This document shows positions 36,070 to 50,751 of a stretch of 64,000 bases of DNA, piece by piece (within the stretch, counting starts at the first letter, position 1; each line of letters opens with the position of its first letter). A program made the position numbers and the translations under genes. A model generated the notes under the pieces. That model was not told the origin of the DNA. It worked only from the letters and a program-made list of their open reading frames with translations, and ran no database searches. The DNA lies in assembly GCA_002943765.1 (NCBI GenBank), contig PQWQ01000001.1, positions 682,001 through 746,000 on the forward strand, in the 5' to 3' direction. The stretch is from Psoroptes ovis. Taxonomy: Eukaryota; Arthropoda; Arachnida; Sarcoptiformes; Psoroptidae.

Positions 36070-39000
36070 TTTATTTTTGGACCGAAAAAAATTAATCCAA
36101 ATGAATCGAAATAAGCTTGGAATATTGGGTATATTGTTTACAAATGTTTACAAACGTACAAATATTAAAATATAATTATCAAATTATCTTAATCAGAACA
36201 ATAATCATGGTTATAATAACAATAATAACAACATTAAAATACATGTGATTCGTCTATCGACAGTTTAACCTTTACACATTTTTGCCTTGTTCAGCTTGTT
36301 TTGTTTTCATTTCATTTCAATTTCATTTGTGTTTATTTTCAATTTTCATTTACTCACACCAAAAATATTCATAAAACCGGTTCTATCATCAACAACACAA
36401 CACCACGATTAATCTGTGTTGTGCTGTTGTCTATGGCCTGCCATGCATTATTTTATTTCATTTCATTCCATCTTATTTCATTTCATTGCTATTCTTCCAA
36501 ATGCAAGCTACCAAAATCAATGGTCAAACATTGAATTCAATGCATTAATGCTTTCAGAAATCATTTCAAAAATCTTATCGTTTCTGCCAAAAAATGCCAA
36601 AATAATTTCAATGATTTACCCAGAAAAAAAATTAAGGTAGGAAATCAAAAATATATATCAATGAAATATCCAGAAATTCAATAATGAAATTAATTCCATT
36701 TGGGAATTTACATTTGATTTCATTTCATTTTACATTCAAAACAAAGCAAAATTCTCTCTCTCTCTCTTACAATTCAATTGATAATTATTTTATCGAAATT
36801 AAAAAATTTTTGTATCAAATTCTTGGTTGCATTATAATATTGATAATTGCAGGTTATTCTTTGCCATTCTCGCCATTTACCACCCGATTTGTTCACCCGA
36901 ATTCACCGAATTTTCGGACCCGTGAAAACACCAAAAATGCTCCCGTGTGCTTTCATTTATTCATTCGAAATCTGTCTTGTTCCGTATTTATTTTTAATCA
37001 CAAATAGATTCAAATATATATTTCAATACATGTATGAAATGTTTGAAAACAAATACAAGCAAAATTGTATTTGTTTTTATTTTAGTTTTCTTGTTTTAAC
37101 AAATGATGTTTCATTTATTATTACGATTATTATTCTCTGTTCGTTATCATTCGAAGCTTTAGACTGCTGATGTTTGTCTTTTTCATTCCTATTTCAATTT
37201 CATCTTATTTCAATTTTGTTGATCGAAAATATATTAAAATCTACACATATATCCATACACACGAATACATTTCCACAACAACACAACATCGAATCAATGA
37301 ATCAATGAAAGTAATGAAATGTAAGAAGAATGAAAATTCATGTGATTCCAAACATTTTCAAAAAAAAAAAAAAAAAAAGATTTATTTGTTTGTTTGGTGT
37401 TGTTTGTTGATTCAATCTTATGAATGCATCCGTGTGATGCTCCATATTGATCCTTGTACTTGTTCTTACATGTCCCTACATTCGTAGAGATGTTCTTGTA
37501 TTTAATTCTTGTATTAAATTCTTATGTATTTGTGTATTTTCAATGCTTTCAAACATTGATAAATTCACCCTGAATTCAATGATGATAATGCATCATCGAT
37601 GAATGTATGGATGTTTGAATCATGAATTCATTGAATATTTTTGGTTTTTTAGAGGAAAAATTTGGTTATTTTCCCGAAAAATTTTGGGTTTTTCATCTTC
37701 ATTTCTCTTCACTCTCAAATACAGAAATGTCAAACGATTTGAACTTTGAATATTATATTCTTTTTCAATAAAAAGATGAATGGCGAAAATATTACAGGAA
37801 TTACATTTGATTGAATTGGAAATTTATATTTTTTTTACGTATGAAAACGATGCTATTTAATTCAATATCTTTGATCTTTGATATTTTTCTTTTAGATTAA
37901 AAAAATTGATTCATTGAATTTTAGAAATTCATTGAATTTCGGAGATTCATTGACTTTTGAAGATTCATTGAGTCATTTTAGAAATTTTGAGCTCAAAAAT
38001 ATATTTCAGAATGGACAAGAATCAAACTTGGAAAAACTATTTCAAAAATCAATTTTTTCAAATGTCTGACGTGTGAACGTGAAAAATTTCAAATCAACTG
38101 AATTCAATAAAATCAACCCGAATCAAGCGAACACATTGAACATTAAATGAATAATTTTCGCGTATATTCTGAATGTATTCAAAAAATATATCAAAATCAT
38201 ATTATCACACATACATAGATTATAGATATTAATAAATGAATAGTATTCACATGTAAAACTCTACGAATTTTATTCATTTTCATTCATTTTAAATTAAAAA
38301 TTCATTTATAAATTTCACATTTTATTATTTTTCTAGCTGATAGATAAATAATTAATGCGATATTTTTACGTCTAAAAATAATAAAAAAACCAAAGATCCG
38401 GGCGTCAAAAGTTCATTGCTGCTGCTGTTGTTGTACCTTCTGCTTGCTGCTTGATGGTTGGTGTGTAATATTAATAATAAAATATTCAGTCAAAGAAGGA
38501 GAGAAACTTATCTTACGATCAAACTATGTTTATAATTCATTCATTCATCTATTCAATTCATTGTACTTGATGTTCGGTAAATGTTGATCCATTTAATTCA
38601 ATTTAGATTAAACATGAACAACAACAACATCAACAGCAGCAGCTTCACTCAAATACATGTAATAATGCTACTAAGAATGAATGGTTATAAATAATTCGGG
38701 CAAAAGTCAATATGCTGCTGTTGATGACTTTACCGATGATGATGCTCCTGATGTCAAGCTGTACATCTTGGATCGCTCAGAATCTTTCTATTGAAAAGAG
38801 ATGCTGTATCAATGAGGTCGTAATGTTCATAATGAAGCAGCTCTAAAGCAGCAGTATTGAAGATGTTTCGCTTGTTTATTGTAGGTTTTGGATGTCTGAA
38901 TTTTATTTATTTATTCATTTATTTTTTTTGATTCTCATTTATTTATTTATTCATTATAACCATGAAACTTGATGTTTCAAGGTATATTTCTGCATATAGG

Positions 39001-42000
39001 AATATAAACAAATAAATAAATGAATGAATGAATTTATTTGTGGGTGCAAGAACATATATGCGTGTATATTGGCGATGATGCAAGGAAGATGGAATGAAAT
39101 GAAATTTGTTTTCCATTTGTTTCATTATTATTTCTTCGGATGATGATGGTGTTAATGAAAATTTATTATCACTTTTCGCTTGTCGGTTTTTTATGTGTTT
39201 TTTCTTTGTTATTATTTCCAATTATTATTATCATTATTATTATTATTTTTAACCAAGAAAATGATAATGATACTTTTTTTAATATCTTCTTTATGTATAA
39301 ATAATAATGGTGATAATAATAATAATAAACAACAAAAAAAATACAAAATGATAATAACGATACCAGTAAAATATCCTTATTTTCATTCAAAATAAAACAA
39401 ATGAATTAAATGAAATGAATGGTTTTTTCCACCAGCCATTCATTCGTTCGTATGTCTTTGAAATGTAATTGTTGTTGTCGTTGCTGCTGCTGATGTGATG
39501 CTTCTGCTGCTTGGAATTGATGTAATTCTGTTTGTTGTATTATTTCGTGTTTGTTTGTCATTTTGTGTGTGTTTGAAACAAGCGTAAAATGTTTCCAAGA
39601 GTTTCTTGATACAAACTTGTGATCTCATTGAATGATGGAGAATTAAAAATAAATAAAATGAAACAAATGAAACACAAAGAGACAATTTTGAATTTGAATA
39701 TTCATAGAGTTATTGTTATTATTATTATTACGATGTTTTGAAGAGGCAATGAATTTCAATTTAAAAATTTCAAGTATAAAATTCCAATGTAAATTTCAAA
39801 ATAGAGACTGAAGATTCCATTTTGCGAAAATGCCACAATTTGAAAAAAATGTAATTTGAATTGAATTTTAAATTCAGATTTGGATTTGAATTTCACTCCG
39901 AAATTTGTTTCATTGTTTCAAATTATTTTTTTTCAATTGAAACACATTGAATATTTGAAATATTCTTTTGTTATAAACTTTATTTTTAAATGAATATTTC
40001 AATGGAAAATTTGAAATTCCCGCAAATTTTTTCCATGTTATTCCCATTGAATTACGAAATTTCTATGAATTTTTTATTATCAAAGCTTTAAACTTTGTTT
40101 TAAATTTTAGTTTAGTTTCGCGCTGTCAAAAAGACACCGAAAAGCCATTTTATTCAACTCAACAAAAAGTATCTGACAACAAAGTATTAATTATTTAAAT
40201 ACGATAGAATATTCATAGAAATAAATGGCACCGAAATGATTATTTATCCAAAAAAATAACCACGAACAACCACAAATATTTTGGTCCAGAATCATCTTGT
40301 CGAAATCGTGTCGGAACCTGTCAAATATTCAAAGATTTTTGAATCTTTCTTTGGTCATTCATTCGGTGATACCTTAATGATGTTTTTGTTTTTTAGTTTT
40401 GCATTTCGTTTCATTTGTCGCTGTTTGGACCGAACCAATTTAATCAATGCCAGCAAGCACCTAACCGAATCAACTGAATTAACCAAACGAACCGAGTTTT
40501 CTCTGCTGAATTCGTTGCTGAACCCGAAATGACATGAAATTCGGGTACATCCCAATATGTGAACAACAATTTTTGTTGTTCCAAAAAAATAATTTCAAAA
40601 AAACTCATTCATCATTTTTTTTCTCCATTGTTTCATGACATATGACACGATTTGTGTATTATCATTTATTCGGGGTTTTATTTTCATTTGATTCAGTGTT
40701 TCAGTGTTTCAATGCTTCAGCACTGGATGATGGATAATAAATTCAGAAAGACTGTACAAAGAGACCTACATTTTTTTTTTTTTTTTTGAAAAATATTTTC
40801 CGTTTTAGCTGAATTGTATCATTCGGATATCACACGTTTTTGGTCCGAAAATTATCATTGTTTTCGACACAATTGGGATTTGAAGAGAAAAAAATGTTCA
40901 GCAAAAACAAGAAACTTCATGATTTTGATTTGAAAATTTGAAAAAATTGTTATCACCATCATTTAATTCGACACTATTTCAACTGAACCAATTCTTCAAT
41001 TCCAACAACTGATTCAATAGACGGAAATTGAAATATAGACGCAATCGTGTATGAAGTTTTCAAAACCAAAGTCGCTGAACTTTTACTGCTGCTGCTGCAT
41101 TTTCTTATGGTTCTTTGAGTTCTTTGAATTCGGGTTCTGTTTCTTCTATGTTTCGGGTTGATGAGACAAGAAACAAGAGCCGAGAACCCGAAACAAAGTA
41201 CGAAAAACTCCCAAATGTAAATTGAAAAACAATATACACTCACACAAACATTAGTGTGTTCAATGTACGCAAATCCAAACTTTAATCATGATGATTATGC
41301 AATGAAGAAAGCAACGGCAGCAGCATCGGCAGCAACGGGAAACCCGATTCTTCATTTATCAAAAATTATATGAAATAAGTATGGTGAGTATGAAGCAACG
41401 GCACCAACGAACCCATACAATCAATATACAGCCCGAAAAACAGCATGGAACCTGAACACAGTGTTTAGTATTGCTGCTCCATAGAAAATCATTGAAATAT
41501 TAGAAAGAATCAATTCAATCGATCCAGAAATGGTAGTAGTAATCTCAATTTTCGGTATTGCACTTGTTTTTTTTGCATCTATATATCATATCGAAATGAA
41601 TATGAACTAATTGTATGGACCAAAATTTATTTTATTTCGGGTAACACTCGATTATCTTGAACCAGAAACCATTGAAGAAATTGAAAGAAAATAAATAAAT
41701 AAATGAATATTTCTTCGGTAATATTTCATCAATTCGGTCCTGTTCTCAGCTGTGTTCGTGTTCATCATTTTTTGAATCAATATTTTTCAATCAAAAAATT
41801 TCAACTTTGGCCACCTTTGAAATTATTGAAATTGTTTGAAATGAATCGAATTTATCAAAATTGAAGCAAAATTATTTCAGTAAATTTTGAGCTGTGAATT
41901 TTATGATTTAATTGAAATTGAAAATTAATCAATTTCACCATAAACATCTTATTATTATTGCTCATCTGCAGCATTACGGCAAGAAGCTAATAATTTGAGG

Positions 42001-45000
42001 TTAGAAGAAATACAACAATAGTCTTGGCCCTCAACATTCAATTAGAAAAATGAAAATTTTAAAATTTCTTAGTTCATTGAATCTAAAGATGTTTCAATTG
42101 AGTAATTGAACAATTTTCAATTTCTCCAACGATTTCCGAAGTGAAACTGAAGCAAAACAAAGGTAGGTTATTGATCGTTATCGATCATTTGTTATTTATT
42201 TGTCAACAAAGGCCAAATTTAATGCCATTAATTTTGATTGGGCGTCGTTCAAAAATATTCATATTGAATAGATTATTTGAAAATTAATTGATGATAATTA
42301 GTTGACACACCTGAATCATTTAAAAAAATCGATGATAATAATAATTATTATTATCTTGGTAATTGATAATTATGAAACGGTAATTCTGTTCATTTTTAGC
42401 CCTAAAACAACAACAAAAAAATTAATTTAAAATTTAATCTTGATTTTGATTTACTTTGTGAAAACAAATGAATTTCCATTATTATTTTTATGCTCAATTA
42501 AAATATCATAAAATGGATCATAAATTTTCAGCAATTTCCAACGAAAATGATTTCTATCCATTCATTCATCTATTCATTTTGAATAGATATTATCGCTATA
42601 TTCAGTTCATTCATTCTGTCATTAAAAATGTTGCTACAAAGTGGCAAATTATGATTCAATGGACATGTATCATCATTATTATTTTCAATACAATGTTTCC
42701 AAAAAAAAAAAAAAAAAAAAAATTTGAACAAATAAACAGTCAATTGTGACCGTATCTGGTCAAACAAACAAATAAAAGAATAAATAACTGAAAAAATAAT
42801 TGTCGATCAAAATTCCTATGGGTAACATTGTATCAATCGAACATTGAACGAATAAATCTGGAATAAATGAACTAATAAATAAATAAATGAATGAATGAAT
42901 GAAAATGCCGAAAAAAAATATCATTTCAAATCCATCAATTGAAATCCATTTGATTTCACGCGAAATGCATCGAAATTATCTTGAAATGTTTCACTTTTTT
43001 CTCTTGAATTCTTCGTAAGAATTGAAATTGGCTTTTCATTCCAAAATCAATCTTATTTTCGATAGATTCAATAGTTTTTTGCCGAATAAATTTTCCATTC
43101 GGTAATATCTAATGATTCAAATAACTCAAATAATCATTAGATTTTCTTTACCGACTGGAAATTCCTTGAAAAAAAATCATTTTCAAAATCATTTTTTTTT
43201 TGCCAACCCAAAGAAAGTTTGTCGCAAATGTTGTGTTTGATGTTTGATACATCATTTCTTTGTTTTTCCATAAGAATAAAATTTGCATAATGGAAATTGA
43301 ATATGAAAATATCTTGGAGAAAACAACGAAATACAAAAGCAATGTTCCCAATTCAAACACATAAAAATAACATTATCTTATGCATATTATTGAATAGAAT
43401 TGAACAAAGAAATACAAAAATTTCTTAACATAAAAATTACATTGAAAATTTTTCCAAAATTTCAAAGCTAAAATACATTACAACACAATAATAATGTACA
43501 ATGAATTTGAATATTTGAATCATTTCATATCATTATTATTAACATGGTTATTTTCAGAAAAAAAATCTCATCTTATATTTTAAGAAAACTATCATTTTCA
43601 ATGAAGAAATGATTCAAGATTTCAAAAATTCAAAAATTAGATTCAAATAATAGCAGCTCTGCTGCTGCCAACCAAACAACATCAATAAAGCCCTTTTTGA
43701 ATTTAGGGTATTAACTTTTGATATATTTATCTATTATATCGGGCATGTATGAGATGGCATTTTGATATTGTCAAATAATATACCATTCAAGAATGTATGT
43801 TCAAGAAGAAGAAGAAGAAGAAATGAAAAATTTGAAAAAAAAATGAATTTAAAAGGAAATTTACTTTGATTTTAGAGCTGAAATCCAAAGTAAATTTCAA
43901 GAATTTCATGAATCTCAAGGCCCTATTCAATGATAATCTAATCTAAAATCTAATTCAAAGTATGATTCAGCCGGGTATTGATTCAATATTTGATAAATTT
44001 TGATTATTTCGATATCGATTTCTTTGCATTGTTATTATCATTGATTTATGATTGCTATTGTTTGATTTGATAAATTTGATTTATTTAAAATCAAATTTTG
44101 AAATATCGAAATATGGAAGAATATAAATCAAATCATCATTGATATTATCCTAGATATCATCGAATAGATTTTCAATATTTTTTTAGACCAGAATCAAATC
44201 AAAAAATCGAAATCAAAAGTGAAAAATGAATCGCAATTCGGCTGGCAATCTGAACAAATGGCAGGAAGTACAGTCTATTGAATTCTTTGGCCACCGAATT
44301 TCTCGGTTGATTATTTGTTGTGTGTCTGATTTGGTGTGTAATTTACAAAATGAGTAATGAATACGAAGCAGTATGAATCGAAGAAAAACAAGAAGAAAAC
44401 TTTCAATATTTCCAATATTATTACATTATTATTACTAATAATGTTTGTTCAATTAAGTCACGTATATGATTGCGTCTATGTGTCTATGTATGTATGTGCA
44501 TTTGGTGTGATTTGTAGTTTTATTTATTTATTTTTTCGTAAATTTTCACCATTATACATTTGTCCATGTATACTCTTCGAAATTGGTGTCTAATCAACCA
44601 TTTCGACTAATGAATAATATAAACATACGAGATTATTTAATTGAATATCAATCATCGATATTCATTGGTCCTCACACACGCTCATACATTATTACACACC
44701 TGGTTGGTTATTGGTCAAATTGCCATCAAAAATTTTTCCATTCATTGATCAGTGGTTTTCACTGGTTTTCAGTGGTATTCATCTCACCACTCAGCATGTT
44801 TCTCAAGGATCTTTGTTTATTTTTATTCATTCAATTTGGCTAGAATTAGAGGTAAAAGGGTCAGATAGAGCATGGCAATCATTTGTTTTACATTTTATGT
44901 ACAAATGTTCAGGGATTATGAAATATTATCTTATCGAGAAAATATGAATTCTTCGTGCATGGAATATGACAAGGTCATTTAGGTTAATGATAAAGATTAT

Positions 45001-45384
45001 TAGCTATAGCTTCGAAGCATTGAAAGGATTGAAAAACCATGTTTTTGTTCGCCTCAATTTGAAATGTTTATTTGTTTAAAGTTATTTTTTTGTTTATTTC
45101 AAATATCAAATTTCCATGCTTTCCATTTCTGCAGGTTGACCATCAAAATTCAGCGCCAAAATTTTTAAATACATTTTTCAAGTTTTTCACGTGAAATCTT
45201 CATAAAACTTCTGAATTTCAATTAAAATTCTGCAACTCTTGACGTTAATCAACACAATTGCAACTGAAAACTATGCATAATGAAACATTAATTAAGTAAA
45301 TTAATAAATTGAAAAGTTTGAATCTAAAAATCGTGGGTCAAATTAAGATAATAAAACGAAAATTATTCAAAATATCCAACAAAA
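36070..45384. other. 9-kb intergenic region between two divergent genes
   Basis: This is the 5' flank of both the BTB-BACK-TLDc gene (left) and the Frizzled gene (right), so it should hold both promoters. I saw no supported gene. It contains an 18-bp tandem repeat (37910-37981), a stretch at about 40270-41480 less AT-rich than its surroundings with repeated CCCGAA/TTCGGG words, a GCT/GCA-rich stretch near 38415-38450, and A/T runs (37359-37378, 42702-42720). Confidence 0.5.
37910..37981. repeat. 18-bp tandem repeat, four units
   Basis: Units start at 37910, 37928, 37946 and 37964. Each begins TTCATTGA and then varies. The unit length is a multiple of three, and one plus-strand frame stays open through the array and beyond, reading SLNFRN-like hexapeptides. 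The frame follows a T-rich stretch ending in TTTTAG, so an exon is conceivable but unproven. Confidence 0.65.
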
Positions 45385-48300
45385 ATGTGGTCATCATCAT
45401 CAGTTTCGATCCCTATAATCATCATTATTATTGTTATATCAACAATATCAAATGAAATATCTGCCAGTGATCTAACACAATCGATAAAATCATCAAAAGA
45501 TCATGCGAACAAATTACAATCAACATCAGAATCAACTAATAATGATAATAATGAACAACGTTGTGAAAAGATTACCATACCAATGTGTATGGATATTGGC
45601 TACAATTATACATCGATGCCAAATTTGCTTGAAATGGATACACAAGAAGAAGCTGGATTAGAAGGTAAGTGTTTTGATTTTGAATTTTCCAATTTCCAAC
45701 CTAAATCTTTCATGTGTTTATTCGTTGATACATTCTCCAAAAATGTTTAAACCTTAACAATCATTGACAATTCATTTGAACCAAATGAATTTATTCAAAT
45801 TTAAATTCCAATTCAAATTTGACAATCAATTCAAATTATTGAAATTTCCTTGTTCACCCAAAACAACTTCATGATTCATCCAGAATGGGATACGTCCACC
45901 ATATTATTCTTCTTGTTATTTTCATTGAAATAACCGAAAATTTTCGGGCATTTTCATCATTTTCATTTTGATTATTATTAAGCCATATACAAATACACAC
46001 ACACACACACTAGTTACAAAAGAAACAAACAAACAAATGAATCATCATCAATCATCATATTATGTATTATTACTCCAATTCATTCATTCATTCATCCATT
46101 CTCTGTGTGTTGTATATGTCTAAATTCAAAATTGAAGAACTTTTTTTTTCTTTTTGAATTTTGAATGATGGATGAGTTCCGTTTTTTTTTTGTTGGAAAG
46201 TTTATTCGTGTGTATGTTTGTGACAATATCCACCATCACCAAACACCACAACACGGTGCATATGCCTCAAACGGTTCCAAGGTACTGTTTGATTTCACCA
46301 TAAAGAAATGGTGAAATTAGAATGAGAGAGAAATGGTAAAATCTTTTCCAAAATTTCCTCAACGAATTTCCGACGATTCTATTATCATTATTTACGTTTG
46401 GGTAAATCAGACACACACACAAACAAAATATTGTTTAACACATAATTTATCAATGTTCGCTGGAAAACACTATGCAACCAAAGTTTCCCGAAATGAAATA
46501 TTACCGAAATGGATCGAATAAACGGTAATTTTTTTTTCTTCATTTTCTTTGAAAATCATCAAATTGTCATATGATTGCAAATAATGATAATATACTAGTT
46601 GGTACTATGATTCTTTAAAAATAATAATAATAAATTGCAATCAATTGTCAATTATTAACCAGTATTTTTATTATTACTATGAAGGCAAACATATTCAATT
46701 CAATTGCGTGTTTAATGATAATTTAACAAGTGTGAATCGATACATCTGTCATCGACCCTACATTTACTTACCATCATATCCATATATACCATTTATCGAA
46801 ACATAATATCTTTATTATTTCTTAAATTTTCTTCAATTCAAAGAATATTCAATTATTCTTGTCGTTATTGGAGATTGTGTTTCAATGATTTATTTCGGAA
46901 AACAAATAAATCTTCGAGACCAAAACTTTCTCGAATCCAAAAGAAAATAAATTTCAATATTCTCAATTTCAAAATTTCAAATTCTTCAGAATTTGCATTT
47001 TATACAAAGTTTTTTCAAACTGGCTGGGTCCAAGACTTGTGGCAATTTTTTATTTTAAATAAAAATATTCCAAAATGTTACAAAATATCAGACCATAAAG
47101 AGCTGCAGAAGATGCAGCCGTAACAGCTCCAGCCGAAACAAAGGAACTGGTTGATTAATAGCTTTGTAATTTTATTTATTTTTCTCCATTTTTTCATCGA
47201 TTTCTATGTGAATGTTTACTGTGTTCAAATGTTTAGCTGTTTGTTGATTGTTAGCCATTTGTTAATCGTATTTGGCAGCCAATATGAATGACCAGCCATG
47301 AATTTTTTAACAAAAATGGAACCGAAAGAAAGCCACTGAAACATCTACGATTGAATAAAACAGAAACACAAATAACGGAGACTTGAAAAAAAAGTCAAAG
47401 TCGATGCGATTATTAATCATTCAATTCACACCAGATGTTGACCATTGCGTGTGTGTCGATTGTGTGTGTAAATGTGTATGGAATGAAACATTTTAAATTT
47501 TATTTAAAACAAAATAAAAACAAAATGAAAAATTGTCAATTCAATTTTTGAAAAAAAAAAACAAAATTACAATTCATTCAAATAGAAATTTTGCTTGTTT
47601 CAACACAAATTTCGTTCCCATTTCGTAATTTGGGCTTTTTCTTTGGGCCCAAACAAGTACTGTTTTGCATATATCACCATGCAAGCAACAAAAGCTTCAA
47701 GGCATAATTCATTTAGCCATTTATTTTAAAGTTTTTTTTTTATTTTGGAAAGAAGAAATGAATGCATTTGGATTGAATTCAATGAATTCTATCCAATGTA
47801 TGTGAAATTCTGTGTTTATTTGATTGTGGATCGATGAAACAGTGCGGAAACAGAGAGAGAAAGAGAGAATAATGTGGATTTGGTAAAGAAATAATAATAA
47901 TAATAAATTGAAGCCATTGATCTTTGTTTGAAGTGAAATCGATTTTTTTTTCGCTTAGTAATTTCCTTATATACTTGCAAACATTGGAAATTGTTGGTAA
48001 AGACAAAAAATTTATTCAATTCACGCCTAATATTCTTGAGAAATTTAATTCAAAAATATATATATTTTGTATTTAAAATTTATTATGGGCCATAAATATT
48101 CATTCATTTTTTTGTCCAAAAATAATGATTATGTATTTCATTTTTGAATTTTTTTTTTTGCCATTTTAAACTTCCATTTTAGTGCATCAATTTTGGCCAT
48201 TGGTCGAAATAAATTGTTCAGATGATTTGAAATTTTTTCTCTGTTCAATGTATGTACCGATTTGTATTGAAGAATATTCTGGCCATATACCTTCGTGTAA

Positions 48301-50751
48301 ATCGGTTTGTGAACGTGCTGTAAGTAATTTTCTTTTCTTTATTTTATTTTTTTTTTGAAATTTCAAATTATCCCTCATTCAATTTGCAGAGAGAAGGATG
48401 TAAACCAATCATGATACAATATGGTTTTCCATGGCCAGATAAAATGAATTGTTCCGAATTACCTGTTTATGGTGATAGTCAACATATTTGTATGGATCCT
48501 AAAAAAGGTTTTTATTAAAGAAAATTATATGATTGTGGTAATTTGAAGAAAAAATATCTAATTTTAAACATTTTTTTTTATATGTTTGAATATATTATGA
48601 ATTTTAAAAATTTTAGGCACTGGTGTTGAAATGGATACTAATGGCAGCAATAATAATAATAATGATAATAATAATTTTAATGATGTTCAATTTGTTGATA
48701 AATTTAATAATCATAACAATAAAGCTAATAATAATAATCATAATCATCATCACATGTCCAATAATAATAATAATAAAGCTAAAGTGAAAAATAATTCAAA
48801 TAATAATAATAATAATTTTAATGGAAATAAAAATCATCAATTATCATCATATTCAACAACATATTCAACGAATTATTATTATCCATCAGCTACTGATAAT
48901 AATAATAATAATAATAATGTAATGATATTTGATCCTTATGATGATGTTAATAATAATAATGGTAATAATAATAATAATAAATTACCAACATTAATCAACA
49001 ACAATGAAATGGTAATGAGAACACAATCACCAATTAATAGTGATATGAATATGATCAGTAATCATAATAATTACAATGAATGTCGTTGTGATTGTCGTGT
49101 TCCATATTTCATTCGATTAAAATCACCATCAAATACTCAAACATTTGATGATCAACAGAAACAACAACAGTCATCGCAGCATTCATCACATTATCATCAT
49201 TATAATTCATATCAATCAATTCATCATTTTAATCATTCAAAAATTGAAACAGCATCTGGTTTGGCACCGATGTGTGCATTGTCATGTAAAGGAGCATTTC
49301 ATTTCAATGAAGATGAACAAGAAACATCATTTTTCTGGATTGGTATAACAGCTGCAATTTGTGCTATTACTTGTATATTGACTGTATTCACATCATTAAC
49401 CGATACGGAACGTTTTCGATATCCTGAACGAGCCATTATTTTTTTGGCTGCTTGTTATATATTTATTGCTGGCGGTTATCTATTACGCATTCGCTTAGGC
49501 CATAATGCTATTGCTTGTGATGGACCATTTATACGATATCAGCGTACAGGTCCAACACCAGCATCATGTATTTTGAGTTTCATATTACTTTATTTCTTCG
49601 GGATGGCATCAGCATATTGGTGGCTGATATTAACATTGACATGGTTTTTAGCTGCCGGTCTCAAATGGAGTAGTGAAGCAATCACAAGTTATGCTCAATA
49701 TTTTCATTTACTTGCTTGGTTATTACCGACAGCACAATCATTAACGATATTATGTTTGGGCGCCATCGATGGTGATCCATTTATGGGTGTGTGCTCAGTC
49801 GGTAATCAAAGTAGAGCAAATTTATTAATTTTCGTCATAACACCATTATGTGTTTGCATTACGATTGGAATAATGTTTCTGATAACTGGATTTGTCGCTT
49901 TATTTCGGATTCGACGAGCTATTCGTCAAACACAACATACGATTCGTGTAAAAACAGATAAATTAGAAAAACTAATGATTCGCATTGGATTGTCATCATT
50001 TTTATACATTGTACCAGAAGTAGTTGTTGTTGCATGCCACATCTATGAATATATTTATCGACCATTATGGGAAAAATCGTTAACATGTCTTTGTAAAGAT
50101 AATAATGAACAATACACACCACAATTCAGTATTATAGTAATGAAATATGTAATGAGTTTAATCATCGGTATCACATCAAGTTTTTGGATTTGGTCTGGCA
50201 AAACACTGGAATCATGGATGCGTATTTATACGAAAATTTCATGTTGTGCATCCCCATTTGGTTCACCGAATTCATCGCGTTCATCAGGCACCAGTCAGTT
50301 ATTACCGAATCTGGGCAATTATTATGGCAGAGGAATGACTGTCCTTAATGGTGGCTCATCTGCACCAATAAAAACACAATCAGTCGTGAATCAATTAGGA
50401 TCGACAATTAGCCAACCGAATACACCACATCATCACTCAATTCATGTTCATCATCAACATCATGATTTACAGTCAAGACAAACACAATCGATTATATTGC
50501 CACCAACAAGACCACCATCAATACCTCCTCCTTTACCGCCTCCACCCCCATCAATGATGGCAGCGATGACCACCGGTAATCATTCACATCATCATCATCA
50601 TAATCAACAACAAAATCTTTTACATCATCATCATCATCATGGCGGTAGTGGTTCATTGAATGGTTCACAATTTTCTCATTTGATTGGTTCAATTAATGCA
50701 ATCAATAGTACAACGAATAATAATAATAAACATCCATTGTCTCATGTTTAA
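45385..50751 (+). CDS. fz2: Frizzled receptor, FZD5/8 class (Drosophila fz2-like)
   Basis: Wnt receptor at the plasma membrane. Four exons: 45385-45664, 48183-48319, 48390-48507 and 48617-50751, with GT-AG introns and consistent phases, 889 residues. It has a signal peptide (residues 1 to about 27) and a cysteine-rich domain with the expected ten Cys (Cys60 to about 174). DTQEEAGLEVHQFWPLVEI and FFLCSMYVPIC are close to FZD5/8. A very long poly-Asn/His linker (about 180-390) is also typical of that class, and a second Cys cluster (CRCDC) precedes the membrane region. Seven transmembrane helices run from about residue 417. The Dishevelled-binding KTLESW motif is near 706. The 178-residue tail is His/Pro-rich and ends LSHV, a class I PDZ ligand. 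The ATG is directly before the signal peptide. Confidence 0.95.
45665..48182 (+). other. First intron of the Frizzled gene
   Basis: A 2.5-kb phase-1 intron interrupts the cysteine-rich domain (E-G|V junction). It holds AC runs, A/T runs and a 10-bp hairpin (ATTTCACCAT/ATGGTGAAAT near 46290-46317). Short open frames here look like chance. Confidence 0.7.

Noticed and set aside
39180..39395. Overlapping short frames on both strands made of Tyr/His/Asn runs
   Set aside because: They are translation of ATT/ATA and AAT microsatellites.
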